Counted from the first letter of the stretch, positions 25,741 through 34,069 are shown. The stretch: DNA of 47,606 bases from Candidatus Yaniella excrementigallinarum (GCA_019113675.1 DXHA01000078.1:1-47606); one strand, 5' to 3'. The notes: generated by a model from the letters alone, not told the origin. Made by a program: numbers and translations.

Positions 25741-26178
25741 TCATGCTGAGGTTTCATTGTTTCTGCAGTATTGCTCTCGTATTGCTTGTTGACGGTGCAC
25801 AGAGACAGCTGAGCTCAACGCTGCGATAATTGCCACAAACAAAAACAGCACTACGAGCCAGGGACCGTGCCAGTCAACCCGAGGCAGCACAACGATAGAA
25901 GTGAGGTACCCGATGACCCACAGCCACCAGATTGTCCTGGGTTTAGTCACAGATACTGGTTGTAAGGGTTCAGGTGTTCTGCGGTTTTGAAGTATGAGCC
26001 CTAGCGTTATGCTCACTAGCCCTGTGAAGAGTAACCATCCATAGTGCTCGTAAAATACGTCCGCAAACGTTGTGAGTAGTGCCGTGAAGCCAATAAACAC
26101 TAGCAGTGGCGAGATGTATCCCACCCACGGTCGACTTGTTCCAGTCGTTGCCAGGATGATTTTCCCCTCCCTCAGCAA
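25741..26178 (-). CDS. Small four-TM membrane protein
   Basis: A 145-residue protein with hydrophobic segments near residues 20-38, 47-63, 85-101 and 105-125 and a basic C-terminal tail. I do not recognise a family. Start: TTG 26178 gives the longest form; a strong AGGGAGGGG lies inside that start region, which suggests translation may actually begin a few codons later at a non-ATG codon or at the GTG within 'RPWVG'. It stands between the dehydrogenase and the TIR-domain gene and may belong to the accessory region. Confidence 0.5.
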   Translation of the reverse strand: MLREGKIILATTGTSRPWVGYISPLLVFIGFTALLTTFADVFYEHYGWLLFTGLVSITLGLILQNRRTPEPLQPVSVTKPRTIWWLWVIGYLTSIVVLPRVDWHGPWLVVLFLFVAIIAALSSAVSVHRQQAIREQYCRNNETSA

Positions 26179-26328
26179 TGTGTTACAAAATACAGCTTCT
26201 TACCCACTAGTCCAGTTGATCGCTGCAATTGCCTGCAACCCCCAATAGACGGTACGACTGTAAAATCCCAGAAACTGGGTATATCCGCTTAGACGCTTTT
26301 TTGGTTGTATCACGAGCTCATCAGCATC

Positions 26329-27267
26329 CTAGGTATCCAGCAGCACTCGATAGCTAAAGCGAACAAACGCTTCAACCCAAGTCGGGGATGTTTCCTCCCG
26401 TTGAACCTCGAGGATATCGACGAGACAAAGCGCTCCTTGCTTGTTCTGCAGGATGACCTGATCTCCCACATTCGCTGTGACGGTTCGACCGGGGCTTAGT
26501 TGCTCCCCTAGTGCTTGATGTTCAGTGGTTGTTGTGCGGTTGATTCCGACAGCATGAACATGGTCCCGGTACACATAGACAGAGTCGGCACCACACCCAG
26601 AAATGTCAATATCAAAGCCAAATTGTCCATACCCCAGGGAAAATATATTTCGAGGAGAGCGGTTGTATTTGAAACACACCTCAGCGTTTAGAGACGGATT
26701 ACTCCATGTGTTGGGATCCCGCAATTGATCAATCTCTTCAAGTCGTTTGACCCGCTGGCGAAGTGTGGCCATACTAACCATATGGTCGCGATTAGCTGAC
26801 AGGCCTTCGATCCACCGCCAAAGATCTTCGATTTGATAACTACCTGGGAAGTCCTGTGCCTCGTGGTTCACATTGAATGAGTGACCTTTTGGGTTAGAGT
26901 CTTGCATCCAAGAAGGACGTTTGAAAGCTGGATTGTCCTTATACAGGATCGAAAGCCAGGTTGGTGGTTTCTGCCAGTAGACATCTGAGAACCATCTTGT
27001 TTCAATACCGACGCCCGATTCTGGCATATTCTCAGCACGGTCAACGTAGTTTTCATCGGCCACAACCAGTACGTGACGACATTCTATTGCCGTACGCATA
27101 AACCCATTTAAATCGTTCCCGTAGTCTACGTCTACGTCGATTAACACATCATAGCCCACGGCTTTCAAACAAGACGCCAATAGTCGAACCCATTCTCGAT
27201 GCTCTGGGGTCGTCCATGCGTACGAGATAAACAAATCTGCTCCCATAGACCAATAATAGAACGACAT
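26329..27267 (-). CDS. TIR-domain protein with C-terminal beta-rich domain
   Basis: A 312-residue protein whose N-terminus (residues ~9-150) is a TIR/SEFIR-type domain: DLFISYAW, the helix EWVRLLASCLKAVGYDVLIDV, and RHVLVVADENYVDRA. Bacterial TIR domains commonly degrade NAD+ or make signalling nucleotides in anti-phage defence; I could not securely assign the catalytic Glu by eye. Residues ~160-210 form a short helical linker, and the last ~100 residues are a Val/Thr/Gly-rich, probably beta-type domain that I do not recognise and that could sense the trigger. ATG 27267 is the first Met; no strong RBS was seen. GC is lower than in surrounding housekeeping genes, consistent with horizontal transfer. 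Confidence 0.75.
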   Translation of the reverse strand: MSFYYWSMGADLFISYAWTTPEHREWVRLLASCLKAVGYDVLIDVDVDYGNDLNGFMRTAIECRHVLVVADENYVDRAENMPESGVGIETRWFSDVYWQKPPTWLSILYKDNPAFKRPSWMQDSNPKGHSFNVNHEAQDFPGSYQIEDLWRWIEGLSANRDHMVSMATLRQRVKRLEEIDQLRDPNTWSNPSLNAEVCFKYNRSPRNIFSLGYGQFGFDIDISGCGADSVYVYRDHVHAVGINRTTTTEHQALGEQLSPGRTVTANVGDQVILQNKQGALCLVDILEVQREETSPTWVEAFVRFSYRVLLDT

Positions 27268-27884
27268 GACACGTCGTTTTTATCTTCAGGACTGCTTGTC
27301 TGCGTGAGTTCAGGAGAAGTTGGCCTCCAACGCTGTAACTACCGTTACACTGGCTTGGACACATGGCATCTTATAATTCCTGAGCTAGAAATAGCTCAAA
27401 ACCGACGTAGTGCAAGAGCCGCTGGTTATCGCATCTGTGGCCGTCTTATCGTCAGCTTTCTCAAGCTATACTCTGTGACAAGACAACTCCCCAGTGTATA
27501 GAGCGTCTGGCAGCAATGCGGTAGTAGGTATGCCCAAACTCGGAGCAAAAGAATACAAGCAAGCCCAGGCCACGGTTGATAGGAGCCCCTGAAACCCAAG
27601 TTGCAGCACCCTTGGAAGTGTTGCGTCAAACCTTATATACAGCGCTAGGGCGCGGGTAGGGGCAATCTGGCAGAAGGTTAGAAAGACGTTCATCCTATTT
27701 AAAGAGCACAAGAGAGGTCTTGCGCTGATTGCCGTCCGTATCCAAGCAGGACTAATCAAATTGCGCAGGTTAACTAGGCGTGCGAGTTGTAGGCAGTTGT
27801 AGAATTAATTTAATAGACCGGGAAAGTATGCGAGTAGACAGAACTGCGGCTCCATAAAGTGTGGCCCCAAGGTGGCTTGGCGGG
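27268..27884. other. 617-bp low-GC spacer without a supported gene
   Basis: Reading frames exist on both strands (for example a membrane-protein-like one at 27466-27759 minus), but none has a good start with a ribosome-binding site or a recognisable domain. A perfect hairpin GAGCTAgaaaTAGCTC lies at 27382-27397. It may be eroded DNA of the accessory region. Confidence 0.4.
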
Positions 27885-28247
27885 ATGGTTGGACTGACAG
27901 CAGTTATAGGGTCCATCTTGCTGCTTCAGCAAATTAATAACTGTGGATCCGCCTTGGTTCCAGACTTGACGGTAGCGCAGTTTACCGACATATTATCCGA
28001 TATATATGGCACGGAAGCTCACTGTATTGAAGTCTTGGACGCAGTAACAAACCATCCATGGGTTATTACTTGTATTGGCAATGCTTTGATAGTTGCAGCG
28101 ATTATTGCGCGTCTCATCAGCAGGCAGCCAACCGGGGCTGAAGTCGTTCCAACAAAACATGTCCAGGTGCCTGAAAAGTTAGAGAAGTTATTACTCATGG
28201 TGAATTTGAGCACCAAAAAGCTCATGTTCTCTCGCAGAGTTTGTTAA
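27885..28247 (+). CDS. Hypothetical two-TM protein
   Basis: A 120-residue reading frame with an N-terminal TM segment (~residues 2-18), a ~50-residue stretch containing two Cys, a second TM segment (~68-85) and a basic C-terminal tail. ATG 27885 has AAGGTGG at the outer limit of useful spacing; GTG 27861 could extend it. I do not recognise it. The clear two-TM pattern argues that it codes, but composition is close to the low-GC spacer around it. It lies beside the TIR gene, where small membrane effectors are sometimes found; no link is shown. Confidence 0.4.
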   Translation: MVGLTAVIGSILLLQQINNCGSALVPDLTVAQFTDILSDIYGTEAHCIEVLDAVTNHPWVITCIGNALIVAAIIARLISRQPTGAEVVPTKHVQVPEKLEKLLLMVNLSTKKLMFSRRVC

Positions 28248-28523
28248 AAGGCCACGAGAACGGTCATGTTTGACAGGGAAGTTGGGCGATAGGTTGATCG
28301 CGCCCGAAACGTTGGTAAGCGGCCTGTCGGATTGTTTTCGACGCAGCTTCAATAACTACCTAGGATCTCCAGCAGCATGGATGGGCTAAGACACCCTAGA
28401 TTCATTGGGAGTTGATAAAGAGCGTAAAGTATTAGTCATCCGATTGATGAGATCGCAGTGGATTAGATAATGTCTTCCATAATGGGGCTGTCCTTAAATA
28501 TTCCGAAGTTCGCGGTCTAGAGC
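28248..28523. other. 276-bp spacer, nothing recognised
   Basis: Stop-rich in all frames examined, lower GC than flanking genes, and no repeat, terminator or RNA motif recognised. Confidence 0.4.
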
Positions 28524-28880
28524 TCAGTGGTTAAACTCGTTGGAATGCTCATTGAGGACCTCGTTTATGATCGAGACCCCAGCAGTGGCGAGCAGGACCG
28601 CAAAAATAATACTGACGGCGATGCCCACCGCCGTCCAGATAAGCGTTGCCCTGGCAAAGTTCGCCTTGGCGATAGACGTGTTGTCACCAAAAGCCAGCAC
28701 GAGTAGGTAAACGATGTTGACCAGCGGTATCATCGTCAAAAATACCGTCAGAACCCAGCTACCAAGGTCCTCATTTGACGGGTTCTGAGGGGCATAGCCG
28801 GAGGGTGGAAGATTATTCGGCGGCGGGGGTTGTTGCTGATACGGGTAGTTTGGTTGCTGGTATGGCTGATACTGATTCAT
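28524..28880 (-). CDS. Small Pro/Gln-rich two-TM protein
   Basis: 118-residue protein. The first ~40 residues are rich in Pro, Gln, Tyr and Asn (a cytosolic tail common in actinobacterial membrane proteins). Two TM segments follow: ~45-65, containing LTMIPLVNIVYLLVLAF, and ~80-105. The pattern resembles DUF4870/CD225-like small membrane proteins but is not a secure match. ATG 28880 is preceded by AGGAAAG at good spacing. Function unknown. Confidence 0.65.
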   Translation of the reverse strand: MNQYQPYQQPNYPYQQQPPPPNNLPPSGYAPQNPSNEDLGSWVLTVFLTMIPLVNIVYLLVLAFGDNTSIAKANFARATLIWTAVGIAVSIIFAVLLATAGVSIINEVLNEHSNEFNH

Positions 28881-28932
28881 GTTGGCTTTCCTCGTCGTAG
28901 ACGTTTCTCTGGTCGCTACCTAACCACAGTAA

Positions 28933-29126
28933 ACGATCATGCCCACCCAAGCTCGTGTAGCTGTTCATCACTTATACCGTAGTAATGTCCGATCTCATGC
29001 AGCAGCGTTATATACACCTGGGAACGGACCTGGTCTGCATTGTCACAGATGGCCAATATGGGCGCACGGTAGATCGCAATAACGTCTGGTAACTGCCCGT
29101 AACCGTATTCTGCACGAGCAAAACGA
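28933..29126 (-). pseudogene. Truncated duplicate of the metallopeptidase gene (3' part only)
   Basis: These 194 bp align without gaps to 31635-31828, the 3' half of the intact zincin-like gene, with seven mismatches by my count (~96% identity). The copy keeps the HEIGHYYG active-site codons and the stop but lacks the start and N-terminal ~50 codons. The alignment ends abruptly after AAAACGA at both sites. It is therefore a recent partial duplication. Confidence 0.88.
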
Positions 29127-29220
29127 GGCAGCTATCCAATATGTTCGTGATGATCAACTGCATCCACTACCGCGAAGATCTACGATAAGAGCGGTGCTAT
29201 TAACCAGAAAAGGAGACTGT

Positions 29221-30285
29221 ATGAGCGTTTGGGTCATTCGGGCCGGTGCTAGCGGAGAAAACGAAGACTGGAACCTGGCCACAGGCCGAGCTGGGGTTGG
29301 CTTCCCTGAGGTCGGTGATCTCACCGATTGCGCCACTCGTGATGATATTCGTGCCCTGGTCGACGCAGCATACCCCGCTGCGCCAAAGGGTAGAAAAGCA
29401 AACTTCACCGGCCAACTATGGGCGCTTCGCAACACCATTCACAATGGCGATCTGATCATTATGCCACTAAAACGAAGCGGCCAACTTGTTCTAGGCACGT
29501 GCACAAGTGGCTACAACTACGACGCTGACGAGCCTGATAAAGAACGCCGACACCATATTAAAGTTGACTGGTCTCAAGAACACATCTCTCGGGCAGTACT
29601 CAAAGATGACCTAGTTAATACGCTCAACAGTGCCTTGACCCTCTTTAGTCCGTCCAGAAACCACGCCGAACAACGGCTACGGGCAATCAAAGACACGGGA
29701 GGTGATCCTGGGACAGCAGGCATCACCGCCCCGCCACCGACACCTACATCACCAGCAGCATCCGCTGGTGAACCGGTAGCTGATGCTGAAATCCTTGATC
29801 CTGTTCCAGGGCCTACGGTCGAAGCACTCCGGGACCGTATCCGATCACATATCGTCGAAAACTTCACCGGCCACAAACTTACTGACTTAGTCGCAGAAAT
29901 CCTGACCACCCGAGGTTACGTCTGCGAAGTGTCACCACCAGGCCCAGACGGCGGTGTAGATATTCTTGCAGGCACCGGACCATTAGGACTGGATTCCCCA
30001 ACCGTCGTCGTAGAGGTAAAATCCGAACCCACAGCCATCGGCGCTCCGGTAGTCCGGGGACTGCAAGGCGCTATTTCCACTCACCAAGCAGACCAAGGGC
30101 TCCTCGTCGCTTGGGGCGGTGTAAGCAGGCAAGCCCAACGAGAATTCACGCACCAGCGAACCCGCATCCGCATCTGGACAGCCGAAGACATCCTCGATCA
30201 ACTCTTCGACGTCTACGAGCAACTCTCCGACGAACTCAAAAACAAACTCCCCTTACAGCGCACATGGATCCTGGAGGAGGATTAA
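29221..30285 (+). CDS. Mrr-family restriction endonuclease-like protein
   Basis: 354-residue protein with two parts. Residues 1-~110 form a domain beginning VWVIRAGASGENE and including QLWALRNTIHNGDLIIMPLK, a type often seen as the N-terminal module of actinobacterial Mrr-like enzymes. After a Pro/Ala/Thr linker, residues ~215-330 are the Mrr_cat PD-(D/E)XK nuclease: GPDGGVDI followed by VVVEVKS (catalytic Asp, Glu, Lys) and GLLVAWGG. Such proteins usually cut modified DNA (type IV restriction). ATG 29221 follows AGGAGA. No methyltransferase is adjacent, consistent with type IV. It lies inside the 194-bp direct repeats. Confidence 0.85.
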   Translation: MSVWVIRAGASGENEDWNLATGRAGVGFPEVGDLTDCATRDDIRALVDAAYPAAPKGRKANFTGQLWALRNTIHNGDLIIMPLKRSGQLVLGTCTSGYNYDADEPDKERRHHIKVDWSQEHISRAVLKDDLVNTLNSALTLFSPSRNHAEQRLRAIKDTGGDPGTAGITAPPPTPTSPAASAGEPVADAEILDPVPGPTVEALRDRIRSHIVENFTGHKLTDLVAEILTTRGYVCEVSPPGPDGGVDILAGTGPLGLDSPTVVVEVKSEPTAIGAPVVRGLQGAISTHQADQGLLVAWGGVSRQAQREFTHQRTRIRIWTAEDILDQLFDVYEQLSDELKNKLPLQRTWILEED

Positions 30286-30468
30286 CACGCCTCAGCAACA
30301 CTGCTATGACTGACTTGTGTACTGGCATAGCAGAGACTGTGGGATACGGTAACAAGGCAAAGAGCCGTCTTGTTGTGGATTGTGGCCCGGCGTTGCACCA
30401 ACCTCCTGGTGTTCCGCGGCAGCAGATTTGCCCAGTTAATACTCGCTGGAGCGTTCTGCACGAGCTCA

Positions 30469-31116
30469 TCAACTAGTGGGGCCGTCGGGGCGGCGTACCG
30501 GGTAGCGCAGGTGAAGTACTCGGTTCCCCCTGATGACCACATCCGGGTCCTCCAGCAGATGTTGCCGGTTTACTGGACCAAAATAACGTTTGCCGGACCC
30601 GAACACGACGGGCACGACATCCATAGCCACTTCGTCCACGAGCCCCAATTCAAGAACCTGACCGCCGACGTCGCCAGCAGCAACTGCCACCGTACGATCC
30701 CCAGCAAGTTCTTTCGCCTTCGCGATCGCGTCAGTGATTCTTTCGGAAAAATGATAGGACGCTTCCGGGTGCCAACCTGGTGGCTTAGCGCGGTGGGACA
30801 CCACGACCACATGCTCGCCAGAAGGCGGCTTACCCTCCCAACCGTTGGTCAAATCGAATAGGCGGCGTCCGATCACCATCGATCCGATGCTGTCCCACAT
30901 CGGCTGGACGTAATCATACGATGCCTGCGAGACGCCAAATCCATCGGGTTTCGGGTCGTATCCCGCGTCGACGGCCTCCTCAACACTGTCCATTTCGCCG
31001 GCTCTTAGCGCATGCTCCCCATTGAAGTACCATTCGAACAGTGGACCGGGATTATCATTTTCGTCGGCGATGAACCCGTCCACCGACACCACGTTATGCA
31101 TTACAACCTTGCTCAT
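30469..31116 (-). CDS. Dihydrofolate reductase-fold family protein (RibD C-terminal type)
   Basis: 215-residue reductase-like protein. It starts with VSVDGFIAD, carries GRRLFDLTNGW near residues 83-93 and ends with the conserved LVDEVAMDVVPVVFGSGKRYF segment, as in RibD_C/YyaP-YwjB-type DHFR-like proteins. These use NAD(P)H on mostly unknown substrates and are common beside accessory genes. ATG 31116 follows AGGAG with good spacing. It is preceded by the truncated arr gene; the two may once have formed a resistance or accessory cassette. Confidence 0.85.
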   Translation of the reverse strand: MSKVVMHNVVSVDGFIADENDNPGPLFEWYFNGEHALRAGEMDSVEEAVDAGYDPKPDGFGVSQASYDYVQPMWDSIGSMVIGRRLFDLTNGWEGKPPSGEHVVVVSHRAKPPGWHPEASYHFSERITDAIAKAKELAGDRTVAVAAGDVGGQVLELGLVDEVAMDVVPVVFGSGKRYFGPVNRQHLLEDPDVVIRGNRVLHLRYPVRRPDGPTS

Positions 31117-31124
31117 GTCATCTC

Positions 31125-31307
31125 CTAGAGTTTTGATCTCCACGAGTCGGTAAGGCGCGTCAGGTTAGCCAGATCGTGAAGTTCTTTGACGAAATTTGAT
31201 TTGTATCCAGGCACAAGGAGATCCTCGGGCTGAAGTTCGGCTTTTGTGCCGTGCAGATAGGTTCCGGTCTCAAACGTTTCAAATTCTTCTGGTTCTGAGT
31301 TTTTCAA
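31125..31307 (-). pseudogene. arr: Truncated arr (rifamycin ADP-ribosyltransferase), N-terminal fragment
   Basis: A 60-residue reading frame whose residues ~9-40 match the start of Arr enzymes (FETGTYLHGTKAELQPEDLL, then PGYKSNF), including the conserved HGTKA. Full-length Arr has about 140 residues and continues with an NAD-binding core that is missing here. After KSNF the sequence diverges into unrelated residues ending nine bases before the DHFR-fold gene. The start would be TTG 31307. It looks like a deletion joined the arr 5' end to the upstream part of the reductase gene. The product cannot be an active transferase. Confidence 0.65.
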
Positions 31308-31638
31308 GGTGTTCAGCCTTTTACTCAGGTTATGTATTTTTCTGCTTGGGAATATTCTCGGATTCTCGACATCAGATACGAATTTTTACTGGTCGTCACG
31401 GAGTACGAATTGCCAAATTGAGTGGCAATGCCTAAGCGTTCAGTGGCGTATCGCCGGCATTCTCGGCGATTGGCCGCTAATAATTTTGAACCTTTCGCAC
31501 CATGCTAGATCTAACGCCAGGCGAATACCACAGCACTAGCTTTTAGAATCAAGATTCTGTTGACTGTCAGCAGGTGCATTCAGCCCGCAGTGTGCCGATG
31601 TTTTGATTAGAACTTCAGCGGCGCTGAGAGCAAGACGA
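31308..31638. other. 331-bp spacer with short hairpins, no gene
   Basis: No supported coding frame. It has two small perfect hairpins, ATTGCCA...TGGCAAT (about 31410-31430) and AGAATCaaGATTCT (about 31546-31559). It should contain the promoter of the truncated arr/DHFR genes on the minus strand, but I could not define it. Confidence 0.4.
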
Positions 31639-31986
31639 TCATGCCCACCCAAGCTCGTGTAGCTGTTCATCGCTCATACCGTAGTAATGTCCGATCTCAT
31701 GCAGCAGCGTTATATACACCTGGGAACGGACCTGCTCTGCACTGTCACAGATGGCCAATATGGGCGCACAGTAGATCACAATAACGTCTGGCAACTGCCC
31801 GTAACCGTATTCTGCACGAGCAAAACGATCGTGCCCTTCGTATAGTCCCAGCAAGCCCAACGACCCGTCTTTGGGGCGGTCTTCAACCACGAAAGCGACA
31901 TTATCGAGCCCATCAACAGCCTCGGCGGGGAGCCCGTCGAACACTTCATTTGTGAGTTGTTCAAACTCGTCGAGGGTCATCTCCAT
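31639..31986 (-). CDS. Zincin-like metallopeptidase family protein (DUF1025 type)
   Basis: 115-residue protein with the zinc-binding HExxH motif in TLLHEIGHYYG near residues 95-105, preceded by VRSQVYITLLHE and followed by MSDEQLHELGW, as in the small metallopeptidase family PF06262 (DUF1025) of actinobacteria. No catalytic role is established for the family. ATG 31986 has AGGAGAG upstream. Its 3' half was duplicated at 28933-29126. Confidence 0.87.
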   Translation of the reverse strand: MEMTLDEFEQLTNEVFDGLPAEAVDGLDNVAFVVEDRPKDGSLGLLGLYEGHDRFARAEYGYGQLPDVIVIYCAPILAICDSAEQVRSQVYITLLHEIGHYYGMSDEQLHELGWA

Positions 31987-32144
31987 GGTCTCTCCTGGTA
32001 TCACAACGCATGGTACAGCCAGTGTAACGGCACGATAACCAGCCGAAAGGATAGACATCTAAGACATCGTCATCGGGTCGAATGTTGTAGGACACACTAG
32101 GACACGCTCACCGAAGTACACTGCATCCCAATAGAATTTGTAGC

Positions 32145-32813
32145 ATGATGCCAGCCAACGATCATGTGCCCTCAAAAGCACAGGACTCATTCGTAGGGTT
32201 AAAGCATGCATTATGTAATGCCGATTTCTCTACTGCACGCCGAATAACGTCTGAGCTGGCTACCGCTACTTCGGCCTCATTAGATGACGCCTTGGCACTT
32301 ATTGCTCATCATGCAAAAACAAAACCGCAAGCAGTTGAACTTCTTGTTGAGCTGCTCGATGCTTCCGGTACAGTCCGTCGTTTCGCCGGTGCCGCCCTGC
32401 TGGACCACACCGCGGTGGATGATGTCGGCCAAGATGCGCTGATCTCGATCGCTGATTCGATTGACACCTATAACGGTAGCAGCAAGGTTACCACTTGGGT
32501 CCACAGTATTGTGCGACGGCGAGTAGTGGATCATCTGCGTCGGCAACGTGCAACCGTTCCGTTAGATGACGGCGATATTTCCCCTGCTGCACGAATGAGC
32601 TCGATTATTGCTACTCGAGCCACCGTGCGTGACGCCCTGGAGTCACTCCCTGAGATCTATCAAACCCCCGTGGTGCTGCGGGATATTGAAGGTCATTCGT
32701 ATGCAGAAATTGCTGAGCTGTTGAATCGGGCCCAGGGTACGATCAAAGCCCAAATCGCCAGGGGTCGAGCCATGGTCGCCGCCCGCCTACGTAGCACAGG
32801 AGACGCCGAATGA
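32145..32813 (+). CDS. ECF-type RNA polymerase sigma factor
   Basis: 222-residue sigma factor. An unusual ~75-residue N-terminal extension precedes region 2 (ALLDHTAVDDVGQDALISIADSI, then SKVTTWVHSIVRRRVVDHLRRQ at residues ~117-138). Region 4 follows from ~160 (LESLPEIYQTPVVLRDIEGHSYAEIAELL and the recognition helix). ATG 32145 lies seven bases after a TAGAAT -10-like hexamer, so it may be leaderless; ATG 32148 is the alternative. The kinase gene overlaps its stop (ATGA), and no anti-sigma factor is present. Control by the linked Ser/Thr kinase, as known for some ECF groups, is plausible. Confidence 0.87.
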   Translation: MMPANDHVPSKAQDSFVGLKHALCNADFSTARRITSELATATSASLDDALALIAHHAKTKPQAVELLVELLDASGTVRRFAGAALLDHTAVDDVGQDALISIADSIDTYNGSSKVTTWVHSIVRRRVVDHLRRQRATVPLDDGDISPAARMSSIIATRATVRDALESLPEIYQTPVVLRDIEGHSYAEIAELLNRAQGTIKAQIARGRAMVAARLRSTGDAE

Positions 32814-34069
32814 GCGCTGGACGGTATCAGCTGGGCGAAGTTCTGGGAGTAGGGTCGTTTGCAACGGTTTACCGGGCAGCTGACCAACAGCTTGATGACA
32901 CCGTGGTGGTCAAAATGTTGGCCGAGAACCACAGCCTCAACCCAGAAATCCGTGAACGATTCATTGCCGAAGGTCGAAGTCTACGTCGTATCGCCTCCGA
33001 ACACGTGGTTACGGTTCACGACATCGGTGAGTCATCGCAACAGCAACCATTTCTCGTATTGGAATTAGCCGACCGTGGCACCTTGGCCCATCGTGTCCAA
33101 GTACTGCGAGCAGACGGCTGGCAACCCAGTATTGACGACGTATTAAGTTTGGCCCGTCCGCTAGCTGATGCGTTGAAGGCGGTACATGCTGCGCAATTAG
33201 TGCATCGGGATCTAAACCCCGGAAATATATTGCTGGCTGCCGAATCTGGTTCCACTGATCAACTTGGGTCGTCACCTCAGCTGATTCGCGCCGATGAACG
33301 CCTGTTATTGGCCGATTTAGGAATGTGCAAAGACCTGGCGTTAAACTCTGGGCTGACCGTATCAGGTGGGACGGCGGGATTTCGGCCGCCGGAACAAACC
33401 CAAGCAGGGGTGGTGGATACCCGCGCCGATATTTGGTCGGCCTCAGCACTTTTAGCCTGGATAACTGAGGGAACTCATTTACCTGAGGCGTTCCATAAGG
33501 CTCTACACCGTGGCATGCAGACTGATCCTGAAGCCCGGCAACAAACCGTGGCTCAATGGTTGGATGATATTGAAACTGCGCTTGCCCCAACACCGCCGGT
33601 AGTTCCCACAGCGTCTCATCTTGACGCTCAAGGAAATGTTGGTCCCGAACATGCTAGTTCCCAGGACACTGATGGACCGCTTCCCGATTTCATTCCAACG
33701 GCTTCAAATACTGGCACGGTGCGCACTTCAACGCTGCTATTGAGCGGATTGGCAGTGCTGACAGGCATCATTGGTCTGGTTGCTGGACTCTTTTTGAGTT
33801 CGGATCGGCACCCAGCAAAGATTGATGATGCTTCTATTGCCATCAGTGGTCCAGAAGAGGTCTCAGTCGGTGAACCCGTTACCTTTACGGCTGAGACCGA
33901 AGGCGTCGACAGTTGGATTTGGGCGCTGCCAACCGGAACCCACCTGGTCGATGATGTTGAAGCCACCATGACGCCCACCGAACAGGGGACCAATGAAATT
34001 ATCCTGCGAGCCCGCGCAGATGACGGCGAAGAACTTGAGGCGAGACACCATGTAACCGTGACTGAATAA
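32810..34069 (+). CDS. Membrane Ser/Thr protein kinase with extracytoplasmic PKD-like domain
   Basis: 419-residue Hanks-type kinase. The glycine loop is LGVGSFATVYRA (12-23), the ATP Lys is K35, the catalytic loop HRDLNPGN is at 132-139 and the metal site is DLG (169-171). The catalytic-loop Lys usual in HRDxKPxN is Asn here; the catalytic Asp134 is kept. The activation segment ends in PPE (193-195) and the C-lobe is short. A TM helix spans ~307-330 and is followed by ~85 residues resembling a PKD/Ig-like fold (VSVGEPVTFTAETEG...W...), probably extracytoplasmic. The ATG overlaps the sigma-factor stop, so the pair is translationally coupled and the kinase probably controls that sigma factor. 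Confidence 0.87.
   Translation: MSAGRYQLGEVLGVGSFATVYRAADQQLDDTVVVKMLAENHSLNPEIRERFIAEGRSLRRIASEHVVTVHDIGESSQQQPFLVLELADRGTLAHRVQVLRADGWQPSIDDVLSLARPLADALKAVHAAQLVHRDLNPGNILLAAESGSTDQLGSSPQLIRADERLLLADLGMCKDLALNSGLTVSGGTAGFRPPEQTQAGVVDTRADIWSASALLAWITEGTHLPEAFHKALHRGMQTDPEARQQTVAQWLDDIETALAPTPPVVPTASHLDAQGNVGPEHASSQDTDGPLPDFIPTASNTGTVRTSTLLLSGLAVLTGIIGLVAGLFLSSDRHPAKIDDASIAISGPEEVSVGEPVTFTAETEGVDSWIWALPTGTHLVDDVEATMTPTEQGTNEIILRARADDGEELEARHHVTVTE

Larger units (their letters stand above)
28933..31828. repeat. 194-bp direct repeats flanking a 2.5-kb accessory block
   Basis: Copies at 28933-29126 and 31635-31828 are in the same orientation and enclose the Mrr-type endonuclease, the DHFR-fold gene and the truncated arr gene. 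Recombination between them would delete the block cleanly. Whether the duplication accompanied insertion of the block is inference. Confidence 0.8.

Noticed and set aside
27382-27397. Hairpin GAGCTAGAAATAGC, identical to the tetraloop part of the common single-guide RNA scaffold
   Set aside because: Only 14 bases match; no repeat-antirepeat, nexus, cas gene or CRISPR array is nearby. A GAAA-capped palindrome of this size can arise by chance.
27466-27759. Membrane-protein-like reading frame on the minus strand
   Set aside because: No good start with a ribosome-binding site, no recognisable domain, and it lies in low-GC spacer DNA with many competing frames.
31546-31559. AGAATCaaGATTCT palindrome as an attachment site
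   Set aside because: Too short and common; no integrase or matching second copy was found.
26178-32058. Complete prophage or integrative element
   Set aside because: No integrase, structural phage gene, conjugation gene or tRNA-type attachment site was seen; the region is better described as scattered accessory genes.
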